Shown: piece by piece, positions 8,240-16,996 of the stretch
How the letters are laid out: each line of letters opens with the position of its first letter
Position numbering within the stretch: position 1 is the stretch's first letter
The notes under the pieces: generated by a model
What the model was told of the DNA's origin: nothing
What the model saw: only the letters and a program-made list of their open reading frames with translations
The model's database searches: none
Assembly (NCBI RefSeq): GCF_027925155.1
Contig: NZ_BSDY01000001.1
Location: 246,822-310,821, forward strand
Source of the DNA: Propionigenium maris DSM 9537
GTDB lineage: Bacteria; Fusobacteriota; Fusobacteriia; Fusobacteriales; Fusobacteriaceae
Reading direction: 5' to 3'
Length of the DNA stretch: 64,000 bases
Position numbers and translations under genes: made by a program

Positions 8240-9745
8240 ATGGAAGTAAAAGGAAACCATGAAGGGATGGCCTCGCAAACAAGGGATCCCACACTCTATA
8301 CAGAAGGAGGGGCCTCTACCACTAGTAAAGTAGTCAGATACTGGAATCCACAGCTAAAGATCCCAGATGAAGACATTATTCAGTCAAAGAAGAAGCTTAT
8401 GGCCAGGTCCTTAGCTCTCTTTAAAAATAACTCTATTGCAGCTGCAGCTATAAAAAAGATAGTTGCCAATGTAGTTGGTCCAGGCCTGAAGGTTAAATCT
8501 ACCATAGATGCAAAGCTACTTGGGGTAGATGAGGAACAGAAGGAGAAGCTTGAAAAGCAGATTGAAACTCTTTGGGAGATGTGGACCAAATCGACTCAAT
8601 GCGATTACCGGAGAATGAGTAATTTCTCCGAGCTTCAGTCACAGTATGTTTATGCCTGGCTGATATTTGGAGAGGGACTAGCTATACTACCTTCAGATCA
8701 AAGGACGGGAGATATAGTTTCCCTAAAGATAGATCTGGTGGAGAATCACCGTCTTGAAGCTGAGACTAGCAATAATTTTCTTAAAAATATAGTAAATGGT
8801 GTCGAGTTGGATAACCATGGAAGGATAGCAGCATACCACTTTTCCACAGCTTTAAAGAGCCAAAGAAAAACTTATTCAAGAATAGGTGCTTATGATGCTC
8901 TGGGTAGGAAAAACGTACTGTGCCTATTTACCAAGGAAAGAGTAGGACAGCGTGTGGGTCTTCCAGTTCTCACTCCAGTTATAACCGACTTAAAAAGAGT
9001 GGGACAATGGCAGAAAGCAGAAATTGATGCTGCAGTAACTACAGCCCTTCATCCGATCTTTATAAAGAGAGATATTAACAGCACCGTTTCAGTAACTGGA
9101 AGAGATGAAGAGGAAAAGACGGTAGTTGAAAACGGTGAGGTCAGAAAGGTAGTTACGAAAAAAGTGGAGGGGGGATCCATTACCGAGCTCTCTCCAGGAG
9201 AAAGTGTAGAGGTGGTAGAGGGAGGGAGGAATGCCATTGCATACGATACCTTCTTAATAACAACCTGTAAAACCATAGGGGCAGCCTTAGAGCTACCATA
9301 TGAAGTCCTGCTAACTGCTTTTAGTAGTAACTACTCAGCCTCAAGAGCAGCAATATTAGAAGCCTGGAAGATGTATTTACAGAGAAGAGCCAGGGTAAAA
9401 GAATCGTTTTGTGAGCCAATCTATGAACAATTTATAGATGAGATAGTGGCAAGGGGATATATTGATATCCCTGGGTACTTTCAGAATCCTTTAGTAAAAA
9501 AAGCGGTTTTAAGAGCTGAATGGTACGGGCCTATCCAGGGAAGTATCGATCCTAAGAAGGAAGCTGAAGCAGATGCAATTAACCTTGGAAATGGCACCAA
9601 ATCAAGGGCAAGAATTGCTAGAGAAAATGGTACTGACTGGGATCAGACTGTTGAGCAGCTGGCATACGAGGAAAGAGTAATGAGAGAAAAAGGAGTTTCT
9701 AAGACAAAGGTAACTGTTGGAGGTGATTCAGGTGGAGAAGAATAG
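8240..9745 (+). CDS. Portal protein, lambda gpB family
   Basis: 501 aa from ATG 8240 (AGGAGGTGAGA upstream; an in-frame GTG at 8234 lies inside the ribosome site). The protein shows lambda-portal features: LALFKNNSIAAAAIKKIV near residue 56, LKVKSTIDA, the central LVENHRLEAE, and the late ALELPYEVLLTAFSSNYSASRAA. The portal forms the dodecameric DNA channel at one head vertex. Its end overlaps the start of the protease gene, consistent with coupled translation. Confidence 0.93.
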   Translation: MEVKGNHEGMASQTRDPTLYTEGGASTTSKVVRYWNPQLKIPDEDIIQSKKKLMARSLALFKNNSIAAAAIKKIVANVVGPGLKVKSTIDAKLLGVDEEQKEKLEKQIETLWEMWTKSTQCDYRRMSNFSELQSQYVYAWLIFGEGLAILPSDQRTGDIVSLKIDLVENHRLEAETSNNFLKNIVNGVELDNHGRIAAYHFSTALKSQRKTYSRIGAYDALGRKNVLCLFTKERVGQRVGLPVLTPVITDLKRVGQWQKAEIDAAVTTALHPIFIKRDINSTVSVTGRDEEEKTVVENGEVRKVVTKKVEGGSITELSPGESVEVVEGGRNAIAYDTFLITTCKTIGAALELPYEVLLTAFSSNYSASRAAILEAWKMYLQRRARVKESFCEPIYEQFIDEIVARGYIDIPGYFQNPLVKKAVLRAEWYGPIQGSIDPKKEAEADAINLGNGTKSRARIARENGTDWDQTVEQLAYEERVMREKGVSKTKVTVGGDSGGEE

Positions 9746-10769
9746 AGTAGAGCTATTAATTTATGGTCCTATCTTTGATAGTGAAAGTAATCCAAATAGT
9801 TCTAGAAGAATAGCTGAATTTCTTATGGAGCATAGTGATGCTGAAGAAATAGCTGTAAGAATAAATTCTCCAGGAGGAAGTGCTTATTCTGGGATTGCAA
9901 TACACAATGCTTTAAAAAATCATAAAGCCAGGATAATAGCTTATATAGATGGTATGGCAGCCAGTGCAGCCAGTTTGATACCTATGGGAGCAGATGAAGT
10001 TCATATAAACAGTTGTGCTCAGATGATGATTCATAATCCTTCAAATCTAATATGGGGGGATGAGCATGCTATGAGAAAAGAGGCAGATAACCTGGCCAAG
10101 CTTAAGGAAAGTGTTATGAATGCCTATCTCACAAAAGTAAAGATCTCAAAGGAAGAGTTGATCAAGGTTTTAAATGAAGAAACCACATATACAGCGGAAG
10201 AAGCACTTCAGTGTGGTCTGGCTACTCATATAGTAGAGGAAGTAGTCAGAGAAGGAGTTGTAATGTATTCGGGACCTCTGAACTCTGAAAATTTTGAAGA
10301 GTATATGGAGACCTTTCAGCACACCATTAAGATGGAGTTGCCATCAATTAAAAAGGAGACAGATATTATGACAATGACAAGGGAACAGCTAAAGAGTGAT
10401 AACCCAGCACTGTATAGCGAAATAATAGAAGAAGGCAAGAAGGAGGAGAGAGCAAGATTACAGGCTTTAGATACCATCAATGTTCCTGGAAGTGAAGAAC
10501 TTGTAAGAAAGGCCAAGTATGAAACTATGGAAAGTAAGGCTGAGGTTTGCCTTGCAATAGTAGATCAAGGTTTGCCGGTAACACCTACGGAACCAGGAAC
10601 TCCATCACTTCATACTCATTCAGTAGATCCAGTGACACTAGTAACCTCTGGTAAAGTTGCTCTTCCGGGAGAGGAAACTCCACCTCCTTCAGTGGAAGAA
10701 TCGGAATTTGAAGCTCAGTTAAAAGCCGGTGACAGGTTAGCGGAACTATATAACAGGGGAGGTAAGTAA
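9732..10769 (+). CDS. Head maturation protease (ClpP-like) with scaffold-like tail
   Basis: 345 aa from GTG 9732, 7 nt after GGAGG; a TTG at 9717 is the alternative. Residues 1-180 are a ClpP-fold serine protease: VRINSPGGSAYSG, then GMAASAASLIPMGA with the nucleophilic serine, and MMIHNPS with the histidine. Residues 195-345 are charged and helical, as expected for an internal scaffold that is released during capsid maturation (lambda C/Nu3 arrangement). It overlaps the portal gene and precedes decoration and capsid genes. Confidence 0.9.
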   Translation: MEKNRVELLIYGPIFDSESNPNSSRRIAEFLMEHSDAEEIAVRINSPGGSAYSGIAIHNALKNHKARIIAYIDGMAASAASLIPMGADEVHINSCAQMMIHNPSNLIWGDEHAMRKEADNLAKLKESVMNAYLTKVKISKEELIKVLNEETTYTAEEALQCGLATHIVEEVVREGVVMYSGPLNSENFEEYMETFQHTIKMELPSIKKETDIMTMTREQLKSDNPALYSEIIEEGKKEERARLQALDTINVPGSEELVRKAKYETMESKAEVCLAIVDQGLPVTPTEPGTPSLHTHSVDPVTLVTSGKVALPGEETPPPSVEESEFEAQLKAGDRLAELYNRGGK

Positions 10770-10770
10770 A

Positions 10771-11097
10771 GTGAAGACGATAATTAATCCAGACGGGCTG
10801 ATTTGGGGGATACAGGTCTACCCACTGACCCAGGAAATAACCTTAGCTCCAGGGACATACAAGAGGGGAGATGCCCTTGGAGTGGTTAATGGGAAGCATG
10901 GTCTTATAGGAGAAATAGGATTTGATGCCACGACTTTTAATGCTGTTCTTTGTGCAGATATGACTGCAGTGGAAGATGTCCCTGTGATGGCTTATGTTAA
11001 TGGCCAATTCCAAGGAAGCAAGATGAGAGTTAAAGAGGGCTTTGATATAGAGACCTTAAAGCCAGAAGCAAGAAAATTACAAATATTTATTAAATAG
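10771..11097 (+). CDS. Head decoration protein, lambda gpD family
   Basis: 108 aa, GTG start one base after the protease stop. A small beta-rich protein with motifs typical of gpD trimers that stabilise expanded capsids: YPLTQEITLAPGTYKRGDAL near residue 17 and VMAYVNGQFQGSKM near 70. Location between protease and major capsid supports it. Confidence 0.85.
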   Translation: MKTIINPDGLIWGIQVYPLTQEITLAPGTYKRGDALGVVNGKHGLIGEIGFDATTFNAVLCADMTAVEDVPVMAYVNGQFQGSKMRVKEGFDIETLKPEARKLQIFIK

Positions 11098-11106
11098 GAG
11101 GAGTTA

Positions 11107-12135
11107 ATGAAAGCATATGCACTAGTCACACTTATAGCAGCTTTAGCACAGATGAAACTTCCAAAGACATTTATGTATAAGTTTGCAGTAGGGGAGGAGA
11201 AGGTACACCCTACGGAAAAATTTGAGATTCACACCAAGAAAGCTAACAGAAGAATGGCTCCCTTTGTAGGAGAGTATTCAGATGGTGTATTCATTGAGAA
11301 AACGGGCTTTGCAGTTGAAGAGTTTGAACCGCCTATTATAAAACCATATATGCTAGCAAGTGCAGATAGGCTCCTTCAAAGGCAGTTTGGTCAAACTATC
11401 TATGGCAACTCAATATCTACAGATGACAGGAAGCTTATAAAAGTAGGGGAAGAGCTGGAAGAGTTAGATGACATGATAGTGAGAAGAGAGGCATGGATGA
11501 TCATGAAGCTTCTTACAGAAGGAATTATCCCTGTAATAGGCGAGGGCGTTAACAGAGCTATAACTTATGGAGATGCCAATATAGAGAAGTTAATGGGAGA
11601 TGCAAAATGGTCAAGTGAACTCAGCGATCCTATGGCACTTCTTTTAGAAAAGATACAGGAGGTAGGTAAGGAGACTGGAAACGGAATAGATACCCTCATC
11701 ATGAGTCACGATGCCTACGAGGTTTTTGAAAAGCATAAGATAGTTGATAACTACCTTAAGCATACCAATGCTGCACTGGTTCAGCTGGATCCAAAAGAAG
11801 TTCCAGATGGCGGGAAGTATATGGGATATATTCCTAAGCTGGGAGTATCGATCTATACCTTCAGTGAGTGGTATTACAATGAGTCTACTAAGACAGAGGA
11901 ACCGTTACTGCCGGCTGGAGCAGTTGTCGGGTTAAAGAAAGGGTTTATCAAGATGAACTATGGAGCTATAACCCAGATCCCAGATGGAGAAGAGGAAGAG
12001 CAATTGTTTGTAGAGAAGAGAGTTCCCCATACATGGGTGAAGCCAGGAAGTAATAAAAGGCATGTACAGCTGCAGTCTAAGCCACTGCCTGTACCTAATG
12101 ATGCAAGAGGTTGGTTTACCATTACAGTAATTTAA
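11107..12135 (+). CDS. Major capsid protein, lambda gpE family
   Basis: 342 aa, ATG with TAGGAGGAG upstream, close to the length of lambda E. Family features include KTFMYKFAVGEEKVHPTEK near residue 20, the REAWMIMKLLTEG helix near 130 and a C-terminal PNDARGWFTITVI. It forms the icosahedral shell in the HK97 fold. Codon use matches the neighbouring late genes. Confidence 0.92.
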   Translation: MKAYALVTLIAALAQMKLPKTFMYKFAVGEEKVHPTEKFEIHTKKANRRMAPFVGEYSDGVFIEKTGFAVEEFEPPIIKPYMLASADRLLQRQFGQTIYGNSISTDDRKLIKVGEELEELDDMIVRREAWMIMKLLTEGIIPVIGEGVNRAITYGDANIEKLMGDAKWSSELSDPMALLLEKIQEVGKETGNGIDTLIMSHDAYEVFEKHKIVDNYLKHTNAALVQLDPKEVPDGGKYMGYIPKLGVSIYTFSEWYYNESTKTEEPLLPAGAVVGLKKGFIKMNYGAITQIPDGEEEEQLFVEKRVPHTWVKPGSNKRHVQLQSKPLPVPNDARGWFTITVI

Positions 12136-12175
12136 TTTATCCACAGTGCAGTTAAGTTTAAAAAGGAGAAGACTG

Positions 12176-12598
12176 ATGAAATATAGAGTGCTTTGTGATT
12201 TTAGAGTAGGGGATGAAAAGTATAAAAAGGGTAAGGTCTATGAGATAGAAGAGGCTCAGGTTGGGGAGCTACTGGAATCAAAACTTATTACTGAGTATAA
12301 GGATGAGGATGTAGTGTTTAAGGAAGCAGCTATATTGGAAAACCTTAGAGCAGAGAAGATAGTTGATGCCCAAACTATTAAAGCTCAGCAGGAGGAGATT
12401 GAAAAACTTAAAACTGAGAAAGCTGCTGCTCCTTCAGAGGAAGTGGTTAAGGTTATGGAGTATCTCCTTCAGGTTGAGAACCTGGAAAAAATGGAAACCT
12501 CTCTCATAGAGGGAATAGGTGACACATTAGGTCTTGAAGTGACAGGAGGAAATAAGAAGGAAAAGGCACAGTCCCTCTTTGATCAGGTGACAAAGTAA
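12176..12598 (+). CDS. Capsid-proximal protein, possibly gpFI-like packaging accessory
   Basis: 140 aa from ATG 12176, after AAAAAGGAGA; a longer in-frame start at 12146 has no ribosome site. The first ~45 residues form a small beta domain (YRVLCDFRVGDEKYKKGKVYEI), followed by a Glu/Lys-rich coiled coil and a short helical end. Position after the major capsid gene corresponds to lambda FI, which helps DNA packaging, but sequence likeness is weak. The stop overlaps the next ATG. Confidence 0.55.
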   Translation: MKYRVLCDFRVGDEKYKKGKVYEIEEAQVGELLESKLITEYKDEDVVFKEAAILENLRAEKIVDAQTIKAQQEEIEKLKTEKAAAPSEEVVKVMEYLLQVENLEKMETSLIEGIGDTLGLEVTGGNKKEKAQSLFDQVTK

Positions 12599-12924
12599 TG
12601 GGACTTAAAGAAGACCTCATAACGGATCTAGATGATGTTTTCTTCAACACAGATGAGTTTGCTGAGGTTGTTGATATAGATGGAGTGGAAGTAGAGGCTA
12701 TCATCAGCAATAGCCTAAGGAAGGATAGTAAGAAGTACCAGAAGTTCATGGAAAATAACTATTCTGCAGAGGAAAAAACATACACGATAAAGTCTTCAGA
12801 TTTTGAAGCTCTAAATGAGTATGATCCTGGAGATAGAATTGTTATCGATGACGAGTTATATAGAGTCTATAAAATAACCAAGGATGCTGGTGTGACTCAT
12901 ATAGAGGTAAAGATCTATGATTAA
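12598..12924 (+). CDS. Head-tail connector, gpFII/stopper-like
   Basis: 108 aa, starts in the TAATG of the previous gene and overlaps the next by 8 bp. A beta-rich small protein ending in RIVIDDELYRVYKITKDAGV, a pattern common in lambda FII-type head-tail joining proteins. Role is inferred mainly from length, predicted fold and position. Confidence 0.6.
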   Translation: MGLKEDLITDLDDVFFNTDEFAEVVDIDGVEVEAIISNSLRKDSKKYQKFMENNYSAEEKTYTIKSSDFEALNEYDPGDRIVIDDELYRVYKITKDAGVTHIEVKIYD

Positions 12925-13459
12925 TGTAGATGCCCAGGCACTGGAGAAGCTGAAAAAGGAATTAGAAGGTATTACAGATGGTCTTGAAACTGTAGTGGCA
13001 AATGCTATCAACGTTGTTACCACAGAAACTAAAAGAGAGGCCATAAAACAAATAACGGAGAAATTTTATATTGATAAGGATCCCTTGGGAAAAGGGATCC
13101 ATGTAAGAAGGGCTCATCCAAGTAAGCGTAGTTATGCAGCAATACAGAATAACAGGAAAAGAGATCGTTTTACACTGGCGAGATTTAAAGTTGAACAACC
13201 TTCAAGGGGGCCTATTAGGGTAGCTCAGAACAGAAGCGGAGGTCTGAAGGAACTTAAAAGAGGATTTGTACAGAATGGGCAGATTTGGAGAAGAAGAGGG
13301 AAGGCAGCCTATCCTATAGACATGCAACGGGGGTATTCAATAGGTGGGATGCTTGAAAGTGAAGATATTTTTAGGGATCTTGAAGAAACAGCATTGGAGA
13401 AGCTAGATGGCCAGCTAGACATAGAAGTTGATAAGTTTTTCGATAAAAAAGGAGAATAG
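12917..13459 (+). CDS. Minor tail protein, gpZ / HK97 gp10-like
   Basis: 180 aa. N-terminal helix LKKELEGITDGLETVVANAIN, then a basic core, as in phage tail-completion proteins of the lambda Z and HK97 gp10 type that act at the head-tail interface. It overlaps the gene before it and is followed immediately by the tail terminator-like gene. Confidence 0.7.
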   Translation: MINVDAQALEKLKKELEGITDGLETVVANAINVVTTETKREAIKQITEKFYIDKDPLGKGIHVRRAHPSKRSYAAIQNNRKRDRFTLARFKVEQPSRGPIRVAQNRSGGLKELKRGFVQNGQIWRRRGKAAYPIDMQRGYSIGGMLESEDIFRDLEETALEKLDGQLDIEVDKFFDKKGE

Positions 13460-13939
13460 ATGTCAATAAGAAACCTGGAGCAAGAAATTAAAAGAAGAGT
13501 TATATCGGTAGTTGAAGATACCCAGCTTGTAGATATAAAAGGAAAAAGAGTAGTTCCCATAGTTGAAACAGGAGTTCTTCCGGGAGATATTGTAAAGGGG
13601 AAACCCTATGTGCTTATTCAGACAACAGATATCACAGATGGAGATCTGGAAAGTGAAGTAGATGTACTGATGGTCTATGGAACTGTAGGGCTAGGGAAAC
13701 AAGATAGAGTAGATAAGGAAAAATCGGATTATGTTCATGCAACTGGTCATTGGGATATTATCTCCTTAATAGACAAGATAAGAGCTGATTTTCTAAAAGA
13801 TACCAATTTTGAGTTTGGAGTATTGGAAAGAAAGATGAAACATGAGGTATTTGGTCAGATTGAAGATATCAATTACCTTGGAGAATCAAAGCTGAAGTTT
13901 AAAATAAGCACCATTGCTCCTGAGGGAGAATATTTGTAA
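13460..13939 (+). CDS. Tail terminator-like protein (DUF1834/Mu gp37 type)
   Basis: 159 aa, ATG one base after the previous stop with AAAGGAGAA upstream. Alternating strand and helix, with GKPYVLIQTTDITDGDLES near residue 45. Proteins of this size placed between the gpZ-like gene and the sheath normally cap the tail tube. Family assignment is tentative. Confidence 0.55.
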   Translation: MSIRNLEQEIKRRVISVVEDTQLVDIKGKRVVPIVETGVLPGDIVKGKPYVLIQTTDITDGDLESEVDVLMVYGTVGLGKQDRVDKEKSDYVHATGHWDIISLIDKIRADFLKDTNFEFGVLERKMKHEVFGQIEDINYLGESKLKFKISTIAPEGEYL

Positions 13940-13949
13940 GGAGGTAGAG

Positions 13950-14234
13950 GTGGTAGAGGCTAAAAAGAAACCAGAGAAAAAAGAAAAGAAGTTCCAGCGG
14001 AAGAAGAAAGGCTCGATCTTCTATATGGGACCAACCATTAAGAGGGGGATCCTGGAGAAGGGGGCGGTATATAGAGGGGAACTTCCCAAGGAAGTAGAGG
14101 AAATTAAAAAAGAAAAACCTATACTGAGTCCTCTCTTTGTTGATAAGAAGGGGTATGTAGAGGCATGTAGGGAACTGAGAGATCTTGGATCCAGGTTGAG
14201 TGCTCTGTATAAGAGAGCAGAGGGAGGTAAGTAA
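13950..14234 (+). CDS. 94-aa basic phage protein of unknown role
   Basis: GTG 13950 follows AAGGAGGT at 13938; the longer frame to 13914 overlaps the previous gene without a ribosome site. The N-terminus is very Lys-rich (AKKKPEKKEKKFQRKKK), then a small folded part with YMGPTIKRGILEKGAVYRG. Small proteins of this kind precede sheath genes in many Mu-like tails; function unknown. Stop overlaps the sheath ATG. Confidence 0.6.
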   Translation: MVEAKKKPEKKEKKFQRKKKGSIFYMGPTIKRGILEKGAVYRGELPKEVEEIKKEKPILSPLFVDKKGYVEACRELRDLGSRLSALYKRAEGGK

Positions 14235-15658
14235 TGGGAAGTATTAACCATGGTGTAAGAACCGGAGAAAAGCCTACCTCCATAGCAGGGATTATTCAGA
14301 GTGGTAATACTGCAGTAATCATTGGAACTGCCCCTGTAAATACTGCTCCTGATCCTAAGGTGAATACTCCTGTAATCTGCTATACAGAGAAAGAGGCTCT
14401 GGAAGCTTTCGGATGGAGTGATAACTGGAAGGAATACACTCTATGTGAAGCTATAGATGTTTTCTTTAGGCTTTTTAAAGTGGGGCCTATAGTGATGATC
14501 AATGTCCTTGATCCCAAAGTTCATAAAATTTCTGTAACGGATGCAGCTATAACTTTTACCAAGGGAGTAGCTAAAGTTGAAGATAAAGGGGTCTTATTGG
14601 ACACCTTAGAGATTACAGGCAAAGTGCAAGGGACAGATTATACAGCTGAATTTAATGAGGATGGAAGTGTAAATCTTATAGCTATAACTATTGCAGATGG
14701 AGATCTGACAGTAAGTTATGAGAAATTAGATCCTTCAGCAGTGGACGATGAAGACATCATAGGAGGAGTTGATCCTACCACTTTAAAGAATGAGGGACTT
14801 GCTCTTATTCCTAATGTATTTACTAAGTATAACAGAGTGCCTAACATAGGGCTTGCCCCGGGGTGGACACACATACCTGCAGTTGCTCAATCTCTGGTAT
14901 CTAGTATGAAGGACATCAATGAGGTTTTTAATGGAATAGCTCTCACAGATATTGATACTGAAACTATAGATGCCTATAGCAAGGTCCCAGAGTGGAAGAA
15001 TGAGAATAGCTATGTCCATGAGAATCAGTATAACTTTTGGCCAAGAGCTAATCTAGGAGATAAGGTCTATCATATATCCACTTTAGTAGCAGCTTCCATG
15101 TATATCATAGACCAGAATAATGAAGATATCCCCTTTGAGTCTCCTTCGAATAAGTTACTCATGACTACGGGAATATGTCTTTCAGATGGAACAGAGGTTG
15201 AGCTTAATTTAGGGCAGGCCAATTACTTAAATGACAATGGAATAGCTACTTCAATTAACTTCAACAATGGCTGGAGGCTCTGGGGGAACAGAACAGGATG
15301 CTATCCAAGCAATACAGATGTTAAGGACAATACGATTACCAATAAGAGAATGTTTATCTGGGATAACAATAACTTTACTTTAACCTACTGGCTTGATGTA
15401 GATAAGCCGGCAACACCGAAGCTCATGGATAAGATAGTGGATTCATATAATGACTACTACAATGGGCTTGTAACTAAGCAAGCGATTTTGGGAGGGAGAA
15501 TAGAGTTTAATCAAAGCGAGAACCCTACTACCAGCCTTATAGATGGAAAGTATTACTTCAAAAGGTATATGGGACCTGTAGGAGTTGCAGAGCTTATAGA
15601 ATCTGATCTTGAGTATGATACGGAATATCTGAAGACACTATTTGGAGGTGGTAATTAA
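14234..15658 (+). CDS. Contractile tail sheath protein
   Basis: 474 aa, the usual length for Mu/P2-like sheaths. N-terminal INHGVRTGEKPTSIAGII and a C-terminal domain beginning near NGIATSINFNNGWRLWGNRT match the sheath family, including the conserved WGNRT. The sheath contracts to drive the tube through the cell envelope. Its presence makes this a myovirus-type tail joined to a lambda-type head. Confidence 0.93.
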   Translation: MGSINHGVRTGEKPTSIAGIIQSGNTAVIIGTAPVNTAPDPKVNTPVICYTEKEALEAFGWSDNWKEYTLCEAIDVFFRLFKVGPIVMINVLDPKVHKISVTDAAITFTKGVAKVEDKGVLLDTLEITGKVQGTDYTAEFNEDGSVNLIAITIADGDLTVSYEKLDPSAVDDEDIIGGVDPTTLKNEGLALIPNVFTKYNRVPNIGLAPGWTHIPAVAQSLVSSMKDINEVFNGIALTDIDTETIDAYSKVPEWKNENSYVHENQYNFWPRANLGDKVYHISTLVAASMYIIDQNNEDIPFESPSNKLLMTTGICLSDGTEVELNLGQANYLNDNGIATSINFNNGWRLWGNRTGCYPSNTDVKDNTITNKRMFIWDNNNFTLTYWLDVDKPATPKLMDKIVDSYNDYYNGLVTKQAILGGRIEFNQSENPTTSLIDGKYYFKRYMGPVGVAELIESDLEYDTEYLKTLFGGGN

Positions 15659-16176
15659 TGCTAGGAGGAATTCCTACTTCCCTGCAGGGGTTTAGTATAT
15701 ATCTGGATGCAATAAGAGACTTGGGAGTGGTAGACATTGAGCTGCCTAATATCCAGTTTATGACAGATACCTTAAGCGGATCTGGAATAGCAGGAGAGAT
15801 TGAGTTTCCAGTTCCAGGATTAACCCAGGCAATGCAGATGAAGTTAAAAAAAAGAGCTGTGAACCAGCAATTTTCTACATTATTAGCACCTAGAATTCAT
15901 AACCTGACTTTCAGAGGAAAAGTAGTTATGGCAGATCCGAGTCAGCCATATAGAAAGATGAAGAATAGGAATATAAGGATAGTTGCCAATGTGGCTCCTA
16001 AAGCCAAGAACTTGGGTAAGGGAGAGGTTGCAAAATCTATGGAAGTGGAATCAGAGTTCGAGTTGTTAAGCATCAGGGTATTTGTAGATGAAATACCCAC
16101 TCTGCATATAGATAAACTTAACAATAAGTTTGTAGTGGATGGGATTAATTATCTAGAAGATGACGATTTCTTGTAG
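15658..16176 (+). CDS. Tail tube protein (P2 FII family)
   Basis: 172 aa, ATG overlapping the sheath stop region. Beta-rich, with SLQGFSIYLDAIRDLGVVDI at the start and MKLKKRA in the middle, as in the P2 FII/Mu tube family. It forms the inner tube of the contractile tail. After it the dense gene packing is interrupted by a 344-bp structured non-coding stretch. Confidence 0.9.
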   Translation: MLGGIPTSLQGFSIYLDAIRDLGVVDIELPNIQFMTDTLSGSGIAGEIEFPVPGLTQAMQMKLKKRAVNQQFSTLLAPRIHNLTFRGKVVMADPSQPYRKMKNRNIRIVANVAPKAKNLGKGEVAKSMEVESEFELLSIRVFVDEIPTLHIDKLNNKFVVDGINYLEDDDFL

Positions 16177-16204
16177 AAATAAAAAAAGCCCTCAAAAAAT
16201 GGGG

Positions 16205-16330
16205 CTGGGCTCCTGGCTAAAGGTAAGGAGCCCATCTGAACACAGTCTGTACATGGTTTACATCTGTGTTGATAAAATAATACTACAACTGTAGCAAAAA
16301 ATCAATACTGAAGTTTGTTTTTTTTGAAAA
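16205..16330 (+). ncRNA. Structured intergenic element, copy A
   Basis: A hairpin GGGCTCCT...AGGAGCCC (16207-16233), then a second hairpin AACACAG...CTGTGTT (16239-16271), then an AATACTACAAC block (16279) running into a T-rich stretch. Copy B at 16388-16510 has the same order. In the first hairpin the pairs differ but remain complementary between copies, which points to a conserved structure. Possible leader RNA or processing site of the tail operon; no family recognised. Confidence 0.5.
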
Positions 16331-16387
16331 AGTTTAAGGTATATCATTTAATCGTTATAAGGCTGACAATAAAAACAAAAAAGGAAG

Positions 16388-16510
16388 AGACTCCTATCTT
16401 ATGACAGGAGTCCACGGTTAAATATATCAAGAGGTTCAAACACTACAATAAAACAATACTACAACAGTACTAAAAAAACAAGATAAAATTGAAAGTTTTA
16501 TTTGAAAAGG
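16388..16510 (+). ncRNA. Structured intergenic element, copy B
   Basis: Hairpin GACTCCT...AGGAGTC (16389-16412), both copies followed by CCA, then an AATACTACAAC block (16455) leading to the ribosome site of the chaperone gene at 16508. Same layout as copy A, about 180 nt upstream. The position directly before the chaperone start suggests control of, or an origin for, the downstream tail transcript. Confidence 0.5.
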
Positions 16511-16520
16511 AGAGAAGAAT

Positions 16521-16853
16521 ATGAAAGAAAAAGAAAGAGAACCGGAGAAGAAAGTAGAAGTAGCCGGTAATACTATCATTGTAGAGCTTTCTAAAAAAGT
16601 TACTTTTAATGATCTTGAAGTTGAGAAAGTTGAGCTGGATTTTGGATCCTTAACTGGAGCAGATATCTGTGAGGCAGAAACCAACTTCAGAGATAGATTT
16701 TTTCAGCCTATTCCAGATGCGAATTACTCCATTGCATATCAGGCTTCAGTGGCAGCAAAGGCAGCTAAGCTACCCTATGAACTAATCCTAAAATTAAATC
16801 ATAAGGAATTTTCAGCAGTAACAGGAGCAGCTAAGGGTTTCTTACTTGGGTAG
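16521..16853 (+). CDS. Tail assembly chaperone, short (unshifted) form
   Basis: 110 aa, ATG with AAAAGGAGAGAAG. Located between tail tube and tape measure, the invariable place of the lambda G / P2 E type chaperone. Helical with an N-terminal beta part (NTIIVELSKKVTFNDLEV) and VTGAAKGFLLG at the end. It ends just after a canonical slippery site that would give a longer form. These proteins coat the tape measure during tail assembly. Confidence 0.8.
   Translation: MKEKEREPEKKVEVAGNTIIVELSKKVTFNDLEVEKVELDFGSLTGADICEAETNFRDRFFQPIPDANYSIAYQASVAAKAAKLPYELILKLNHKEFSAVTGAAKGFLLG
16835..16841 (+). promoter_or_regulatory. -1 frameshift slippery heptamer G GGT TTC
   Basis: In the chaperone frame the codons read AAG GGT TTC, giving the X XXY YYZ pattern; slipping back one base re-pairs with GGG TTT. 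It is the same kind of site as lambda's GGGAAAG, in the same gene position, 4 codons before the short-form stop. Confidence 0.85.
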
Positions 16854-16996
16854 ACCTCGACTCTGAGAAAAAGATTCAGAAACTGAGGGAAGCCATCCTC
16901 ACAGCAGGGATGGTTAGTAGGAGTGGAGCTGAGTTCTTCTATCGAATGAGACTGAAAGAATTAGTAAGTTGGTTGGAGGCGATACCTAGTGAGTAA
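16841..16996 (+). CDS. Frameshift extension of the tail assembly chaperone
   Basis: After a -1 slip, translation continues in an open frame from CTT 16841 to TAA 16994-16996, adding about 51 residues (beginning LTWVDLDSEKKIQKLREAI, ending SWLEAIPSE) for a total near 158. The frame has no plausible start of its own and overlaps the tape-measure start, the classic lambda GT / P2 E' arrangement. The extension is helical, as expected of the part that contacts the tube protein. Confidence 0.8.
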   Translation, partial: LTWVDLDSEKKIQKLREAILTAGMVSRSGAEFFYRMRLKELVSWLEAIPSE

